64,000 nucleotides of DNA from Niabella aurantiaca DSM 17617 (GTDB lineage Bacteria > Bacteroidota > Bacteroidia > Chitinophagales > Chitinophagaceae): NCBI RefSeq assembly GCF_000374125.1, contig NZ_KB893626.1:572679-636678 (forward strand), in the 5' to 3' direction. Below the pieces are notes generated by a model that made no database searches, was not told the DNA's origin, and was given only the letters and a program-made list of their open reading frames with translations. The position numbers and the translations under genes are program-made. This document shows positions 34,279 through 43,684 of the stretch, one piece after another; positions within the stretch are counted from its first letter, which is position 1, and each line of letters begins with the position of its first letter.

Positions 34279-37248
34279 ATGAAGATGTGTATGAAACGGA
34301 TCCCCCGGCTTTTGCTGACATCGCTTGCATTGCTCCCGGCGCTTCTGAGCCGGGCACAGGTGCCGGTGATGGAGATCCATGAAAATGGAAAATACCAGCC
34401 CGACCAGACGGTGGAGCTGCAGCAGCTTTCAGCAGATGTAAAGGTTATTGGGAATATAGCTACTACCACCCTGCGTATGCGCTTTTACAACCGCTCCTCC
34501 CGGCTTAAGGAGGGCAGGCTGACCTTTCCCCTGCCCGAAGGTGTAAGTGTAAGCGGCTTTGCGCTGGATATAAATGGAGCCTTGCGAAAAGCGGTGCCGG
34601 TAGAAAAGGCAAAGGCTACGGCCGTTTTTGAAAGCATTGAGCGCCGGCAGGTAGACCCCGGCATACTCGAAAAAACAGAAGGCAATAATTTCAGAACGCG
34701 GGTGTATCCTTTAAACCCCAATGGCGCCCGCACCATTGAAATAACCTATAACCAGGAGCTGCGCAGCGTCAATGGCCGGCTGGTATATGATCTTCCGCTG
34801 GCCCAAAAAGAGATTGGCTCCTTCTCCCTGTCGGCCAGCGTGTATGAAACACCGGAAGTGCCGCAGCTTGTTGAAAAGCCCGATGGCAGTTTTGTATTTG
34901 AGAAAAAGGGAAATGCCTGGCAGGCTGCTCTTCAGAAGTTGGATTTTACGCCGGAACAGTCCTTAAAGATCGCCTTTCCCCAGCAGGCAGATGCGCCTAA
35001 AACCCTTGTAAAACGTAAGGGCACAGACGCCTGGTATTTTTTAACCAACCTGCAGATTGCACCACCGGCTCCTGTAAAAAAGGAGCTGCGGCAGCTCACC
35101 ATTTTATGGGATAATTCGCTGAGTGGCTTAAAGCGGGACCACAAAAAGGAAAAAGCCTTTTTAGAAAAATTGTTTGCAACCAAAAGCAATATACATGTTA
35201 CCCTTTATGCCGTTGCTACCGCCACCAACAAAATAGGGGACTATGCCGTATCCAATGGCGCCATCGGAGCCTTGTTGAAAGCTGTGGATGAAATGACATA
35301 CGATGGCGCCACGGATTACAGCACCATACCGGCCTCCCTGGCCGGAAGCGGTGATGTACTGTTCTTTACGGACGGGCTTTCCAATTTTGGAGAATGGGAC
35401 CGGTTGCCGGCGGTACCGGTTTACCCGGTTGTGGCTACGCCGGTAGCCAATTACAGCAAACTGCGGTATTACAGCAACCGCACCGGCGGGCAGCTGATCA
35501 ACCTCAATCAAACCGCGGTGGATGTGGCTGCGGCGCAGCTGACCACCCAACCGTACCGGTTCCTGGGCGTCCGGTATCTGTATGATATCGGCAGTGTGAG
35601 CCCTGCAACGGCAGTAGTGACGGGCAGCAACCTGATGATCACCGGTATCGCCCGCAAATTGCCGGTAACGCTTACCCTGCAATTCGGATATGGGAATAAG
35701 GTGGAAAAAGAGATCCCGGTTACACTGGATGCCCGGCAAACAGCCGGTGATTGGGCCATTGAAACCTTTTGGGCGCAACAGCAGCTGGCAGCGCTGGAGC
35801 CTTTTTACGATCAGAACAAGGAAGCCATTGCCCGGCTGGGAAAAGAATTTGGTATCGTTACGCCCAATACCAGTTTGATCGTGCTGGAGAGTGCAGCCGA
35901 TTACGTAAAGTACAAAATAGCACCTCCGGGTGAACTGTTACAGGAGTATAAAGCCATTATAAAGCAAAGGAACGGAGCACAGGAGGAGGCCTGGGGCGAT
36001 TATCTGGCGGCGGCCCGGGAGCGCATGGAGGAACTGAAGGAATGGTGGAATACGAGCTACCCGCTAAAAAGAGCCACAGCAAAGTTTACAGTACCCCGGG
36101 TTGTAGAAGATCGGGAGGTGATGTATGATGCTTCGCCGGCGCCATCACAGGAGCACCGTAAAGCCCGGACCATTTCAGGAGAAGAATTAAAGGATGTGCC
36201 TGCGGCGAATATATCCGGGCTGCTCCAGGGCAGGGTGGCAGGAGTAAGCATCAATGGTGCTGCTTCAAAAATGGAGGAGACGGTTGTTGTCGGCTACCGC
36301 GCAGCACCCGGGGGAAAAGTGCGGACCATTGATATTAAAAGCGATGCCGGATATATGAAGGATATGGATGCCGCTATATCCACCGCAGCGGCGTATAAAA
36401 CCTACCTGAAATTGCGGGAGCACTACCAGACAACACCTTCCTTTTATTTTGATATAGCCAATTGGTTCTATGATAAAAAAGCCACCGCACTTGCGGTGAG
36501 CATTGTAAGCAACCTGGTAGAGCTGGAGCTGGAAGATGCGGAGCTGTATAAAACAGTGGTCTATCTTTTGAAAAAATATGGAGCCTACAACAAGGAGCTG
36601 ATCCTTACAAAAAAGGTGCTGGACTGGCGGCCCATGGATCCGCAAAGCTACCGCGACTATGCATTGGCATTGCAGGATAATGGCCGGTACCAGCAGGCGC
36701 TCGATACGCTGTATGCAGCGCTGACACAAACCTACACGGAGGAATCAAGAAACCGCGACGATGGTATTGAAGAAGTGCTGCTGATGGAGCTGAACCAGAT
36801 CGTTAGCCGTTACAATGCCCGGGTAAACACTTCCAAAATTGATAAAGCCCTCCTGTACCGCCTGCCGGTGGATATACGCGTGGTGCTTAACTGGAATATG
36901 GATAACGTGGATATGGACCTGCATGTTACCGATCCCCGAAATGAAGAATGCTATTATGGAAGCAAGGCAACATCCCTGGGCGGGCGCATCAGCGATGATT
37001 TTACGGATGGTTTTGGCCCGGAGCAGTTCCTGCTGAAGAAAGCCGTTAAAGGCAAATACCAGATCAAGACCAATTTCTTTGGGGAGCGGAGGGTTACCGT
37101 AGCCGGTCCGCCTACCCTGATGGCCGAAGTGTTCCTGCGGTATGCTTCCGGCAGGGAGGAACGGAAGATCGTGGTATTCCAGGATGCAAAAGGCAGCAAT
37201 GCGAACAGCGCTGATGGCCAGACCCTGGTGGCGGAATTTGAATTTTAA
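34279..37248 (+). CDS. Exported VIT-domain protein with SusC-plug-like segment and C-terminal DUF2135
   Basis: About 989 residues from ATG 34279; ATGs at 34285 and 34291 are equally possible and give the same signal peptide (ending LLSRAQ). The N-terminal VIT domain (about 30-150) shows NIATTTLRMRFYNRS and VEKAKATAVFESIERRQVDPGILEKTEGNNFRTRVYP. A von Willebrand-like middle region follows. Then comes a segment like the SusC plug (ISGEELKDVPAANISGLLQGRVAGVSING) with VVVGYRA after it, instead of before it as in SusC. TPR-like helices (YRDYALALQDNGRYQQALDTLY) lead to DUF2135 (LNWNMDNVDMDLHVTDP). Function is unknown; the context is the cell envelope. Confidence 0.8.
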   Translation: MKMCMKRIPRLLLTSLALLPALLSRAQVPVMEIHENGKYQPDQTVELQQLSADVKVIGNIATTTLRMRFYNRSSRLKEGRLTFPLPEGVSVSGFALDINGALRKAVPVEKAKATAVFESIERRQVDPGILEKTEGNNFRTRVYPLNPNGARTIEITYNQELRSVNGRLVYDLPLAQKEIGSFSLSASVYETPEVPQLVEKPDGSFVFEKKGNAWQAALQKLDFTPEQSLKIAFPQQADAPKTLVKRKGTDAWYFLTNLQIAPPAPVKKELRQLTILWDNSLSGLKRDHKKEKAFLEKLFATKSNIHVTLYAVATATNKIGDYAVSNGAIGALLKAVDEMTYDGATDYSTIPASLAGSGDVLFFTDGLSNFGEWDRLPAVPVYPVVATPVANYSKLRYYSNRTGGQLINLNQTAVDVAAAQLTTQPYRFLGVRYLYDIGSVSPATAVVTGSNLMITGIARKLPVTLTLQFGYGNKVEKEIPVTLDARQTAGDWAIETFWAQQQLAALEPFYDQNKEAIARLGKEFGIVTPNTSLIVLESAADYVKYKIAPPGELLQEYKAIIKQRNGAQEEAWGDYLAAARERMEELKEWWNTSYPLKRATAKFTVPRVVEDREVMYDASPAPSQEHRKARTISGEELKDVPAANISGLLQGRVAGVSINGAASKMEETVVVGYRAAPGGKVRTIDIKSDAGYMKDMDAAISTAAAYKTYLKLREHYQTTPSFYFDIANWFYDKKATALAVSIVSNLVELELEDAELYKTVVYLLKKYGAYNKELILTKKVLDWRPMDPQSYRDYALALQDNGRYQQALDTLYAALTQTYTEESRNRDDGIEEVLLMELNQIVSRYNARVNTSKIDKALLYRLPVDIRVVLNWNMDNVDMDLHVTDPRNEECYYGSKATSLGGRISDDFTDGFGPEQFLLKKAVKGKYQIKTNFFGERRVTVAGPPTLMAEVFLRYASGREERKIVVFQDAKGSNANSADGQTLVAEFEF

Positions 37249-37351
37249 TCGTACAGGCTCCTGTCCGGGTGCCCCCTTTTAAATAAAAGATAAAGTATGT
37301 AAGCGGATGGGGCTATGTCAAAAGCCGTTTTATAGTATGTTGTCCTTCTGT

Positions 37352-37405
37352 ACTTGTTTCAGCATCCATTAATAGCTAACAATACCTTCAGATGCTGAAA
37401 CAAGT
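37352..37405. repeat. 15-bp inverted repeat (TTGTTTCAGCATC type)
   Basis: ACTTGTTTCAGCATC (37352-37366) and its perfect complement (37391-37405) flank a 24-nt loop. The second arm continues as a smaller palindrome (GCTGAAACAAGTTCAGC). It lies between the VIT gene and the CotH gene. It has no T-run and looks like an interspersed REP sequence. Confidence 0.5.
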
Positions 37406-37506
37406 TCAGCAAGACCATGCAGGCTGTTGACACAGCTCTGGTTCGGAAAGCAGCCGGAGCGCCGCCTGTTGTTTCTTTTCATTATCTTCGGAACATATAA
37501 CGATTT

Positions 37507-39021
37507 ATGAATATGAGAAAAAGGCACGGCCATCTTCATTACGGGTTTTATTTTGCCGCATTGTTTTCTTTGCTCATCCATGCGGGATGCAGTAAAAAGG
37601 AAGCGGCCCCGCCGGCGCCTGAAGCGCCGGTGCTGGAGCAGTTCGTTATTGAAAAAAAGAACAACCCGGGACTGGAGGCAGATATCGTTTTTGCCATTAA
37701 GGACGACAGCGTTATCGCAGCGCAACCTTACCGGTACCAAAAAACACTGGTGCCTTCTTTTGTAACCAATGCACCGGCGATCAGCATTGGAACGGCAAAA
37801 CAGGTAAGTGGCACTACGCCTGTTGATTTTTCTATGGCGCATACCTACACGGTAGTGTCAAAGGATGGCATCCGGAAAGCGTATCATGTAAAAATAAACT
37901 GGATCGCCGACAGCCTGCCCCACCTGTATATTCAAACGGAGGGAGATGTACCCATTGTGTCCAAGGACGATTATGTAAATGCCACCCTGCGCATTGATGG
38001 CCTGGGGAAGTATGCCGACTTTGGAGGCGCAACCCGCATCAAGGGCCGGGGAAACAGTACCTGGGGCTATCCCAAGAAGCCCTATCGTCTAAAGCTGAAT
38101 ACTGCGGCCTCCCTGCTGGGACTGGCAGAAGAAAAAGACTGGGTGCTGCTGGCCAACTACCTCGATCCTACCCTGATGCTGAATGCGGTAGCCATGAAGA
38201 TCGGTGCACAGCTGGAGCTTCCTTATACCAATCATATCATTCCGGTAAACCTTACGCTCAATGGTCAATATGTAGGTTGTTATAACCTTACGGAACAGAT
38301 CGAAGTAGATGATAACCGCGTAAAAGTAGGCGGCGATGGTTTTTTGTTTGAGCTGGACAGCTATTTTGATGAGCCCTATAAATTCAGGTCGGCCAATTAC
38401 AACCTCCCGGTCATGCTCAAAGACCCGGAGTTATCGGCAGCTGCAGAACTGACCCCGATACAAACAGCCTTTAATGATATGGAATCATTATTGGCGGCTC
38501 CTGCCTTTCCGGCCAATAATTACCGGGATAAGATCGATGTGGGATCCGTTGCAAAATTCATGCTGGTATATTTCCTTACGGATAACGAGGAGCTCAACCA
38601 CCCCAAGAGCACGTATATGCACAAAACGGCAACGGGTAAATATACCATGGGGCCGATCTGGGATTTTGACTGGGCCTTTGGCTTTGAAAGCAACCAGAAG
38701 CATTTTTTTAAATCCAATAGTGCACCTTTCTGGACCAGCAGAACACCACAGCCTGCAGGAACAAAGTTCTTTACCCGTTTCCTGGATGATCCGCAGTTTG
38801 TAACGCTTTTAAAACAATTGTGGGCCGATTATACAGCCAACCACCTGGAGGAGCTGATACGGTTTGTGGAAACTTACGGCTTATCGATCATGACCGCAAA
38901 AGCAGCGGACTATGCCGTTTGGAAAAAAGGAGCAGCCGACAACCAGTCGGAAGTAACCACCCTTCAGCAATGGTTAAGGGATCGGAAGTCCTATATCGAT
39001 GGTTACCTGAACGGGCTGTAA
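37507..39021 (+). CDS. CotH kinase family lipoprotein
   Basis: 504 residues. The lipobox IHAGC gives Cys28. An Ig-like leader domain (about 40-140) precedes the CotH domain, with the signature RIKGRGNSTWGYPKKPYRLKL (about 178-198), VLLANYLDPTLMLNAVA and the catalytic-type motif PIWDFDWAFGF. CotH-fold proteins are atypical kinases first known from spore coats; Bacteroidota have many exported members of unclear substrate. It lies 258 bp after the VIT gene and 79 bp before another small lipoprotein on the same strand, probably one transcription unit with the latter. Confidence 0.88.
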   Translation: MNMRKRHGHLHYGFYFAALFSLLIHAGCSKKEAAPPAPEAPVLEQFVIEKKNNPGLEADIVFAIKDDSVIAAQPYRYQKTLVPSFVTNAPAISIGTAKQVSGTTPVDFSMAHTYTVVSKDGIRKAYHVKINWIADSLPHLYIQTEGDVPIVSKDDYVNATLRIDGLGKYADFGGATRIKGRGNSTWGYPKKPYRLKLNTAASLLGLAEEKDWVLLANYLDPTLMLNAVAMKIGAQLELPYTNHIIPVNLTLNGQYVGCYNLTEQIEVDDNRVKVGGDGFLFELDSYFDEPYKFRSANYNLPVMLKDPELSAAAELTPIQTAFNDMESLLAAPAFPANNYRDKIDVGSVAKFMLVYFLTDNEELNHPKSTYMHKTATGKYTMGPIWDFDWAFGFESNQKHFFKSNSAPFWTSRTPQPAGTKFFTRFLDDPQFVTLLKQLWADYTANHLEELIRFVETYGLSIMTAKAADYAVWKKGAADNQSEVTTLQQWLRDRKSYIDGYLNGL

Positions 39022-39100
39022 TACGACATCTTAAATGCCACCGGTGGCTGCCTGTTGCGCTTTGCAGCAGTCTTGCGTTTATTATAGAAACAGCCACAAA

Positions 39101-39496
39101 ATGAAAACAGCACTTATACTTTTGATGGGAATAGTGGTACTGGGTGCCTGTAAAAGGGGTACAACGGGCAGGGTATGTACCGAAGAGTACCGGTTCTTTA
39201 ACGTAAAATTGCGATCAGCATCGGGTGAAGCCATAGTGCTGGATACGTTTTACACGCGGATCGTTGCCGGTAATGTTACCTTTCATGCAAACAATACGGT
39301 GCCGGGCGGGGATGAGGGATATTATACCGTGGTCAGCGATGGTCAGCTGCAGCTGTTACCGGAGGGTAAAAATACCGATCTGCGTTTTATCGGTATCAAA
39401 AACGACCAGGTTATTGTAAATGAGCCCTATGTTTTTAAGAACAACGGTTGTCATATTGAAAAGATCGCCGGTAAAGGCGAAGTGATCGTGCAATAA
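39101..39496 (+). CDS. Small lipoprotein of unknown function
   Basis: 131 residues from ATG 39101; an in-frame start at 39035 was rejected because the lipoprotein signal (MKTALILLMGIVVLGAC, Cys17) begins at 39101. The mature part is beta-rich with three more cysteines or so (VCTEEYRFFNVKL..., NNGCHIEKIAG). I do not recognise the family. Its position after cotH suggests co-expression. Confidence 0.75.
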   Translation: MKTALILLMGIVVLGACKRGTTGRVCTEEYRFFNVKLRSASGEAIVLDTFYTRIVAGNVTFHANNTVPGGDEGYYTVVSDGQLQLLPEGKNTDLRFIGIKNDQVIVNEPYVFKNNGCHIEKIAGKGEVIVQ

Positions 39497-39506
39497 TGAT
39501 GTTCGT

Positions 39507-40832
39507 TTATAAAAGCATCGCATCCGGCACGGTACGTTCCCGTTCTTTTATAAAGGTTTCATAAACCTGCTTCCATCCTTTAAACACCCCTTCATTTGTA
39601 AAGGAAGAGTTGTGCCAGATCATGCTGAAAAAGCCATTCATTTTTTTTACTTCGTTATAAAGCTGCTGCAGCTCCATAAGCCCTTCCGCGGGGCTGTTTT
39701 TTTTATAAAAGATGGAAGTGCCTTCCATAAAGCAAAAGGGAAAGATCAGCAGGTCCGTAGCGGTTTCCGCTTCCAGGTCGTACCAGCAAAAGGGCGACGC
39801 CACGGAGGCGCGAAACCCGTTATCATCCGCATAGCCCATGGAAAAATCAAAGAGGATGCCGGCCTTTAGCAGGTTGCGATAGGTTTCCGGAAAAGAGAGT
39901 TTTAAAAAATGCTGGCGCGCAGCATTGATGGTGCTGCCGGTAATGGCAGACAGGATTTCCTTTTCCTTTTTTAAAAAAGCAGGTGCGCTGTTGCTTTGCC
40001 AGGAAGGGTGCAGGCCAATGGGATAGCGAATGGCATGGTCGGCGATCAGGGCCTGCATCGCCTTGTTATGCGGGGAAATGTTTTTATCGTAGTTGTTGGT
40101 GTGCTCGCCAACCAGGAAAAAATAATAGGGCTTTAGCTGGTATTGCTCATGCAATTGATTCAGCCAGCCAAACTGATCAAAGGGATCTTTCTCTTTACCG
40201 GTTAATACCTTAAACCGTTTGCTGACAGCCGAAAACTGAAAGCTGAAGGCTTCCTTAACAAAATTAAGCCCGTTCCTCATGAATCCCTTATGCTGATAAC
40301 TCCAGGCCATATCAACATCATAGGTAGGTATGAGCTGGAAAACCGGTTGCCGGAAAGGCTCGGCCGGGAACCGTTCTGCAAGCTGCTGTTTTAGCAATTG
40401 TGTCCAGCGGTTCACCAGCGGGGTTTTTAAAAAGCCGTTCTTTTGTGCCAGCGATTGCGCAGCGGAAAACCGCCCGTGCCGGTCCTTTTCAAAAGGCAGG
40501 TATTCCTCATAGCGGCTCAGTAAATAAAAAGCCGCGGCAAAGATGTCGAAGCCCAACGCCCCCCCTGTTTGAAAAAATGCAGGCGATCCGTTAAGCGGTG
40601 CAACGGCGATGGCCTGCTGCTCAATGCCCGTTTGGGATAGCAGGCCCTGCGGTACTATGTGCAAGCAATGCGTGTCCAGTGTTTCTGCAGAGTAATTGAT
40701 CCGGGCGCCCTGCTCGGTGAGGAATGCCTGCGGGTCGTCCGTCAGCTGCCATTCCGCACTGCTCATTTCTGTAGAAAAGAAGCGGGTAATATACCGCAGC
40801 CGCGGGGTGATATGTGCGCTGTAGACCAACAT
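39507..40832 (-). CDS. Polysaccharide deacetylase-like protein (DUF7033-type N-terminus)
   Basis: 441 residues. The N-terminal half (about 1-165) resembles DUF7033 and ends near GFDIFAAAFYLLSRYEEYL. The C-terminal half is a NodB-like barrel: IPTYDVDMAW (metal Asp pair), YFFLVGEHT, IGLHPSWQS (histidine) and LLIFPFCFMEGT. This protein group is found in Bacteroidota surface-polysaccharide loci. Activity would be removal of acetyl groups from sugars, but one metal ligand is not clear to me. It is convergent with the small lipoprotein gene, with only 10 bp between stops. Confidence 0.75.
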   Translation of the reverse strand: MLVYSAHITPRLRYITRFFSTEMSSAEWQLTDDPQAFLTEQGARINYSAETLDTHCLHIVPQGLLSQTGIEQQAIAVAPLNGSPAFFQTGGALGFDIFAAAFYLLSRYEEYLPFEKDRHGRFSAAQSLAQKNGFLKTPLVNRWTQLLKQQLAERFPAEPFRQPVFQLIPTYDVDMAWSYQHKGFMRNGLNFVKEAFSFQFSAVSKRFKVLTGKEKDPFDQFGWLNQLHEQYQLKPYYFFLVGEHTNNYDKNISPHNKAMQALIADHAIRYPIGLHPSWQSNSAPAFLKKEKEILSAITGSTINAARQHFLKLSFPETYRNLLKAGILFDFSMGYADDNGFRASVASPFCWYDLEAETATDLLIFPFCFMEGTSIFYKKNSPAEGLMELQQLYNEVKKMNGFFSMIWHNSSFTNEGVFKGWKQVYETFIKERERTVPDAMLL

Positions 40833-40897
40833 CGTTATTCAAAAATAAGAGGAATATGCTTAGGTCCGGATATCGCGGTAAACAGACCGCACAGGTT

Positions 40898-41467
40898 TCA
40901 GCTCGCTTTCGGGCTTGGGCCAACCGGCAGCGCTGCCGGTTGCGCCATCATGTTGCGGGCACGTATGGCGGCCTGCTCCAGCGCCATGCAGGCCAGCAGC
41001 TTATAAACCACCAGTGCCTGCCGGGCCGGCGCGCATCCCTCCATTTCATCCGCCAGCTTTACTTCCATGTGCACCAGGGTTGCATTTTGTAAGGAGTCCG
41101 GCGGTGCGGTGGGCATCATGGCCTGTATCAGCAGCATTTTTTGTTGCAGCTGCCGGTAGCGTTGCTGCATTTTATGGAGTATGCGGGTAGCGCGGGCGGC
41201 TTCCCATGCCGCTTTTTCTGCCCGGTTGCTCAGCAGCTTTGTGGTTTTTGTTTGCTGTGCCTCTTGTTGCTGTCGCAGGGCGGTGAATTGCACCTTGCCT
41301 TCAGGTGGTTGTTGCAGCAGCCGGTGCAGCACTATCAGCTGCGTGTTTGCCGGGGTGGGCAGCTGGCGGCGGCCGATTTCATACATGGCCAGGGTACCCC
41401 GGGTAACGCCGATCAATGCGGCCAGCTCCTCCTGGGTAAGCCCCCATTGCTTTCTAAAGTTTTTCAT
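40898..41467 (-). CDS. XRE-type helix-turn-helix regulator with long helical tail
   Basis: 189 residues. The HTH (about 8-40) reads WGLTQEELAALIGVTRGTLAMYEIGRRQLPTPA. The rest is rich in Gln and Ala and predicted to be a coiled coil (about 60-115) followed by an Ala/Met-rich helix and a Pro-rich end. No peptidase or ligand domain is seen. The upstream DNA (41520-41613) carries a cluster of GGTTACAA sites, probably its operator. Targets are unknown. It marks the left edge of the accessory region. Confidence 0.75.
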   Translation of the reverse strand: MKNFRKQWGLTQEELAALIGVTRGTLAMYEIGRRQLPTPANTQLIVLHRLLQQPPEGKVQFTALRQQQEAQQTKTTKLLSNRAEKAAWEAARATRILHKMQQRYRQLQQKMLLIQAMMPTAPPDSLQNATLVHMEVKLADEMEGCAPARQALVVYKLLACMALEQAAIRARNMMAQPAALPVGPSPKAS

Positions 41468-41519
41468 ACCAGTAAGTTATTGTTGTTGTAAAATTAGTAT
41501 TTATTGTTATATGTATGAC

Positions 41520-41613
41520 GGTTACAATGTTAAATATAATAGGCCCTTCTTGTCACAAATCGGTTACAAGGCCATTGGTTACAATATTTTTTGTAACAGA
41601 ACTATTTGTAACC
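41520..41613. promoter_or_regulatory. Cluster of GGTTACAA sites (candidate operator array)
   Basis: GGTTACAA occurs at 41520, 41562 and 41577 in one orientation. Its complement TTGTAACC occurs at 41606, and TTGTAACA at 41591. The pair 41577-41598 forms a dyad with 6-nt spacing. Five copies within 94 bp, 50-150 bp upstream of the XRE gene, suggest a cooperative regulator-binding region. The remainder of the gap 41468-41817 shows only a possible fragment of a HigB-like reading frame at about 41745-41820. Confidence 0.5.
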
Positions 41614-41817
41614 CCGATGACTGCGGAATGGCAGCATTCTTACCTGCCCGTTCGTTCTTCAGGCAGTCGTAGCGCGCTTTGGCATTCAATACAGGTTAGC
41701 CGGTTGCGTTAAGGGCACAGGGGGGCGGCGCTACTGGTGGAAGCCTTCTTCATTTTATGACGGCTCCCAGGTTCGCTTGATGGTACTGATCAACAAACTG
41801 AAGCTTGTTGTTGAAAG

Positions 41818-42067
41818 ATGAAGGCGAGGGGCACAAAGAAAAGAGACCAATTTGAAACCGGGTTTAAAGAATTTAAACTGGGCTTTTTGCTACAGCAGGC
41901 TCATATTGAAAATGGTCTTACGCAAGAGCAACTGGCTGAAAAGATTGGAACCAACGAAGGCTATATTCTAGTTAGAGAACAATATTAAAGATGTAAGAAC
42001 ACCTACCCTGCAAAAAATTGTAGAATTGGGTCTTGGCGGGCACTTGCAATTGTCTGTTAAAATATAA
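41818..42067 (+). pseudogene. HigA-like XRE antitoxin, frameshifted
   Basis: The frame opens MKARGTKKRDQFETGFKEF and reads through the HTH start (GLTQEQLAEKIGTNEGYI). It then meets TAA after an indel near 41968-41975. In the next frame it resumes with ENNIKDVRTPTLQKIVELGLGGHLQLSVKI up to 42067. The joined product would be a normal HigA-type antitoxin of about 82 residues. No intact toxin is upstream. Confidence 0.7.
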
Positions 42068-42231
42068 TTTACCTTGCAATAAAATAACCGCCCTACAAAG
42101 ATGTATAGCCCACAGAGCTGTACCTCTTTGTTACTTGGTACCGTAAGCCTGGCCTCTGGCCTTTTGTGCGACCTGGGCGACTGGTGAGACGGGAGTTCGT
42201 TAATAAGTAAACTTTAACCACCCGTTATAAA

Positions 42232-42281
42232 GGGCCATCGGCCCGGCAAATAGTAGTTACAACGCCGGAATTGATTCCGGC
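42232..42281. repeat. Two REP-like hairpins
   Basis: GGGCC-ATC-GGCCC (42232-42244) and GCCGGAAT-TG-ATTCCGGC (42264-42281) match the hairpin pair at 34000-34043 in order and spacing, with compensated arm changes. The gap 42068-42508 also holds a 31-bp repeat at 42391; I see no gene in it. Confidence 0.6.
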
Positions 42282-42390
42282 TACCATAGCCACGTTACGG
42301 AGCGGGAGAATGCCCGGACCGGCGTGGTCCACAGAAGAATCTGCATATCTCGCTCTCAAAGCAAGTATATGTTACCATCAATCAGATTTC

Positions 42391-42421
42391 TATAAATTAA
42401 AAAATGTAAGTATATTAGCAA
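42391..42421 (+). promoter_or_regulatory. 31-bp block shared with 44066-44096 (probable promoter/operator)
   Basis: TATAAATT, eight variable bases and TAAGTATATTAGCAA, 27 of 31 identical with the block at 44066. It contains TATATTAG, one base from the -7 consensus. It lies 88 bp upstream of the XRE-ImmA gene, while the second copy lies 122 bp upstream of the Clp-fold protease gene. Confidence 0.5.
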
Positions 42422-42508
42422 GAGAGCGGACGCTTATGGGTACTTATCAAAAACAAAAAGCAAATCAATAAAATTGCCGACCCTTTAAATTTGTAATTTT
42501 ACACACTG

Positions 42509-43684
42509 ATGGCAGATAAAGCATTTATAACACCAAAGGTGCTGAAATGGGCACGGCAATCTGCAAAGATGACCGAGGAAACGGCTGCTGCCAAAGTTTC
42601 GGTGACCGTAGATAAATTAAAAGAGTGGGAAGAAGGTGTAAGCCAACCAACCATCCGGCAGGCCCAAACACTTGCCAAATCTTATAAAAGGCCATTTGCT
42701 TTATTTTTTTTGCCGGAGGTACCGCGCGATTTTCAGCCTTTACAGGATTTTAGAAGAACCGGTTCTAAACAGCTTAATACTTCTTCTGTTTTTATCATTA
42801 GAGAAGTGCAGCAAAAACAAGCCTGGATTAGTGAAGTGTATGCAGAAAACCAGGAGGCCCGCCATCCTTTTGTGGGGCGTTTTTCTATTAAAGCCGATCC
42901 CCAAACAGTTGCGGCCGATATCTTAACAACATTAAAGCTAAACCCTGCGGCATATAAGACCGGCAACCCCATAAAAGAGTGGATTGATGCCGCTGAAAAG
43001 AAGGGGATTTTTGTTTCCCGTACTAGTTTTATTAACTCAAGGCTAAAACTGGATGCTGAAGAATTACAGGGTTTTGCCATTGCTGATCCTTATGCCCCCT
43101 TTGTATTTGTAAATTCAGAAGATTGGAACGCACCCCAGCTCTTTACCCTTGTGCATGAGCTGGCGCATATCTGGATTGCGGAAACCGGCATCTCCAATGA
43201 TATAGAGCCGGAAATTAAAAACAAAGACCGGTTGCATCCCGTTGAACTTTTTTGCAATGAAGTAGCAGCAAATGCACTCATGCCCAAAGCAATCATGCAG
43301 AGGTTGGATGCAGTCGTTTTTCAACATTCAAAAAATGTTTTTAAAGCGGCAAAACAATTAGGGGTAAGCAGTTTTGCCTTGTTGGTTAGGGCATACAACC
43401 TTCATTTAATTCCGTTACCAACCTACCAAACGCTGAAAAAGCAGGCAGAAATTGAGTATGCCGCTTTTTTGAAAAGGGAAGAGGAAAAGAGCGCGAAAAA
43501 TAAGGAAGAAAATAAACCGGCGCCTATTTATTACCCCACCGTTATTAACAGGAACGGGCGGTTATTTATACAAACGGTGCTGGATGCTTTTCATGGAGGG
43601 CATATTGAGCCCACCCTGGCAAGCAACCTGCTGAATGTGCAGGTAAATAAATTTCAAAAACTAGAAGCACAACTGTACCGATGA
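42509..43684 (+). CDS. XRE-ImmA/IrrE metallopeptidase regulator
   Basis: 391 residues. An N-terminal HTH (about 8-60: VLKWARQSAKMTEETAAAKVSVTVDKLKEWEEG) is fused to a zinc peptidase of the ImmA/IrrE type with HELAH at 216-220 and the third ligand Glu251 in CNEVAANALMP. The C-terminal 80 residues are charged and end in a short helical domain. Such proteins cleave a repressor or act as repressor and protease in one chain, often with toxin-antitoxin or phage genes. It overlaps the truncated DUF4411 gene by 4 bp (ATGA), the usual partner order. Confidence 0.88.
   Translation: MADKAFITPKVLKWARQSAKMTEETAAAKVSVTVDKLKEWEEGVSQPTIRQAQTLAKSYKRPFALFFLPEVPRDFQPLQDFRRTGSKQLNTSSVFIIREVQQKQAWISEVYAENQEARHPFVGRFSIKADPQTVAADILTTLKLNPAAYKTGNPIKEWIDAAEKKGIFVSRTSFINSRLKLDAEELQGFAIADPYAPFVFVNSEDWNAPQLFTLVHELAHIWIAETGISNDIEPEIKNKDRLHPVELFCNEVAANALMPKAIMQRLDAVVFQHSKNVFKAAKQLGVSSFALLVRAYNLHLIPLPTYQTLKKQAEIEYAAFLKREEEKSAKNKEENKPAPIYYPTVINRNGRLFIQTVLDAFHGGHIEPTLASNLLNVQVNKFQKLEAQLYR

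Noticed and set aside
42271-42471. 66-residue frame on the plus strand before the XRE-ImmA gene
   Set aside because: It begins inside a REP hairpin and runs across the 31-bp promoter-like block; the composition is not protein-like.
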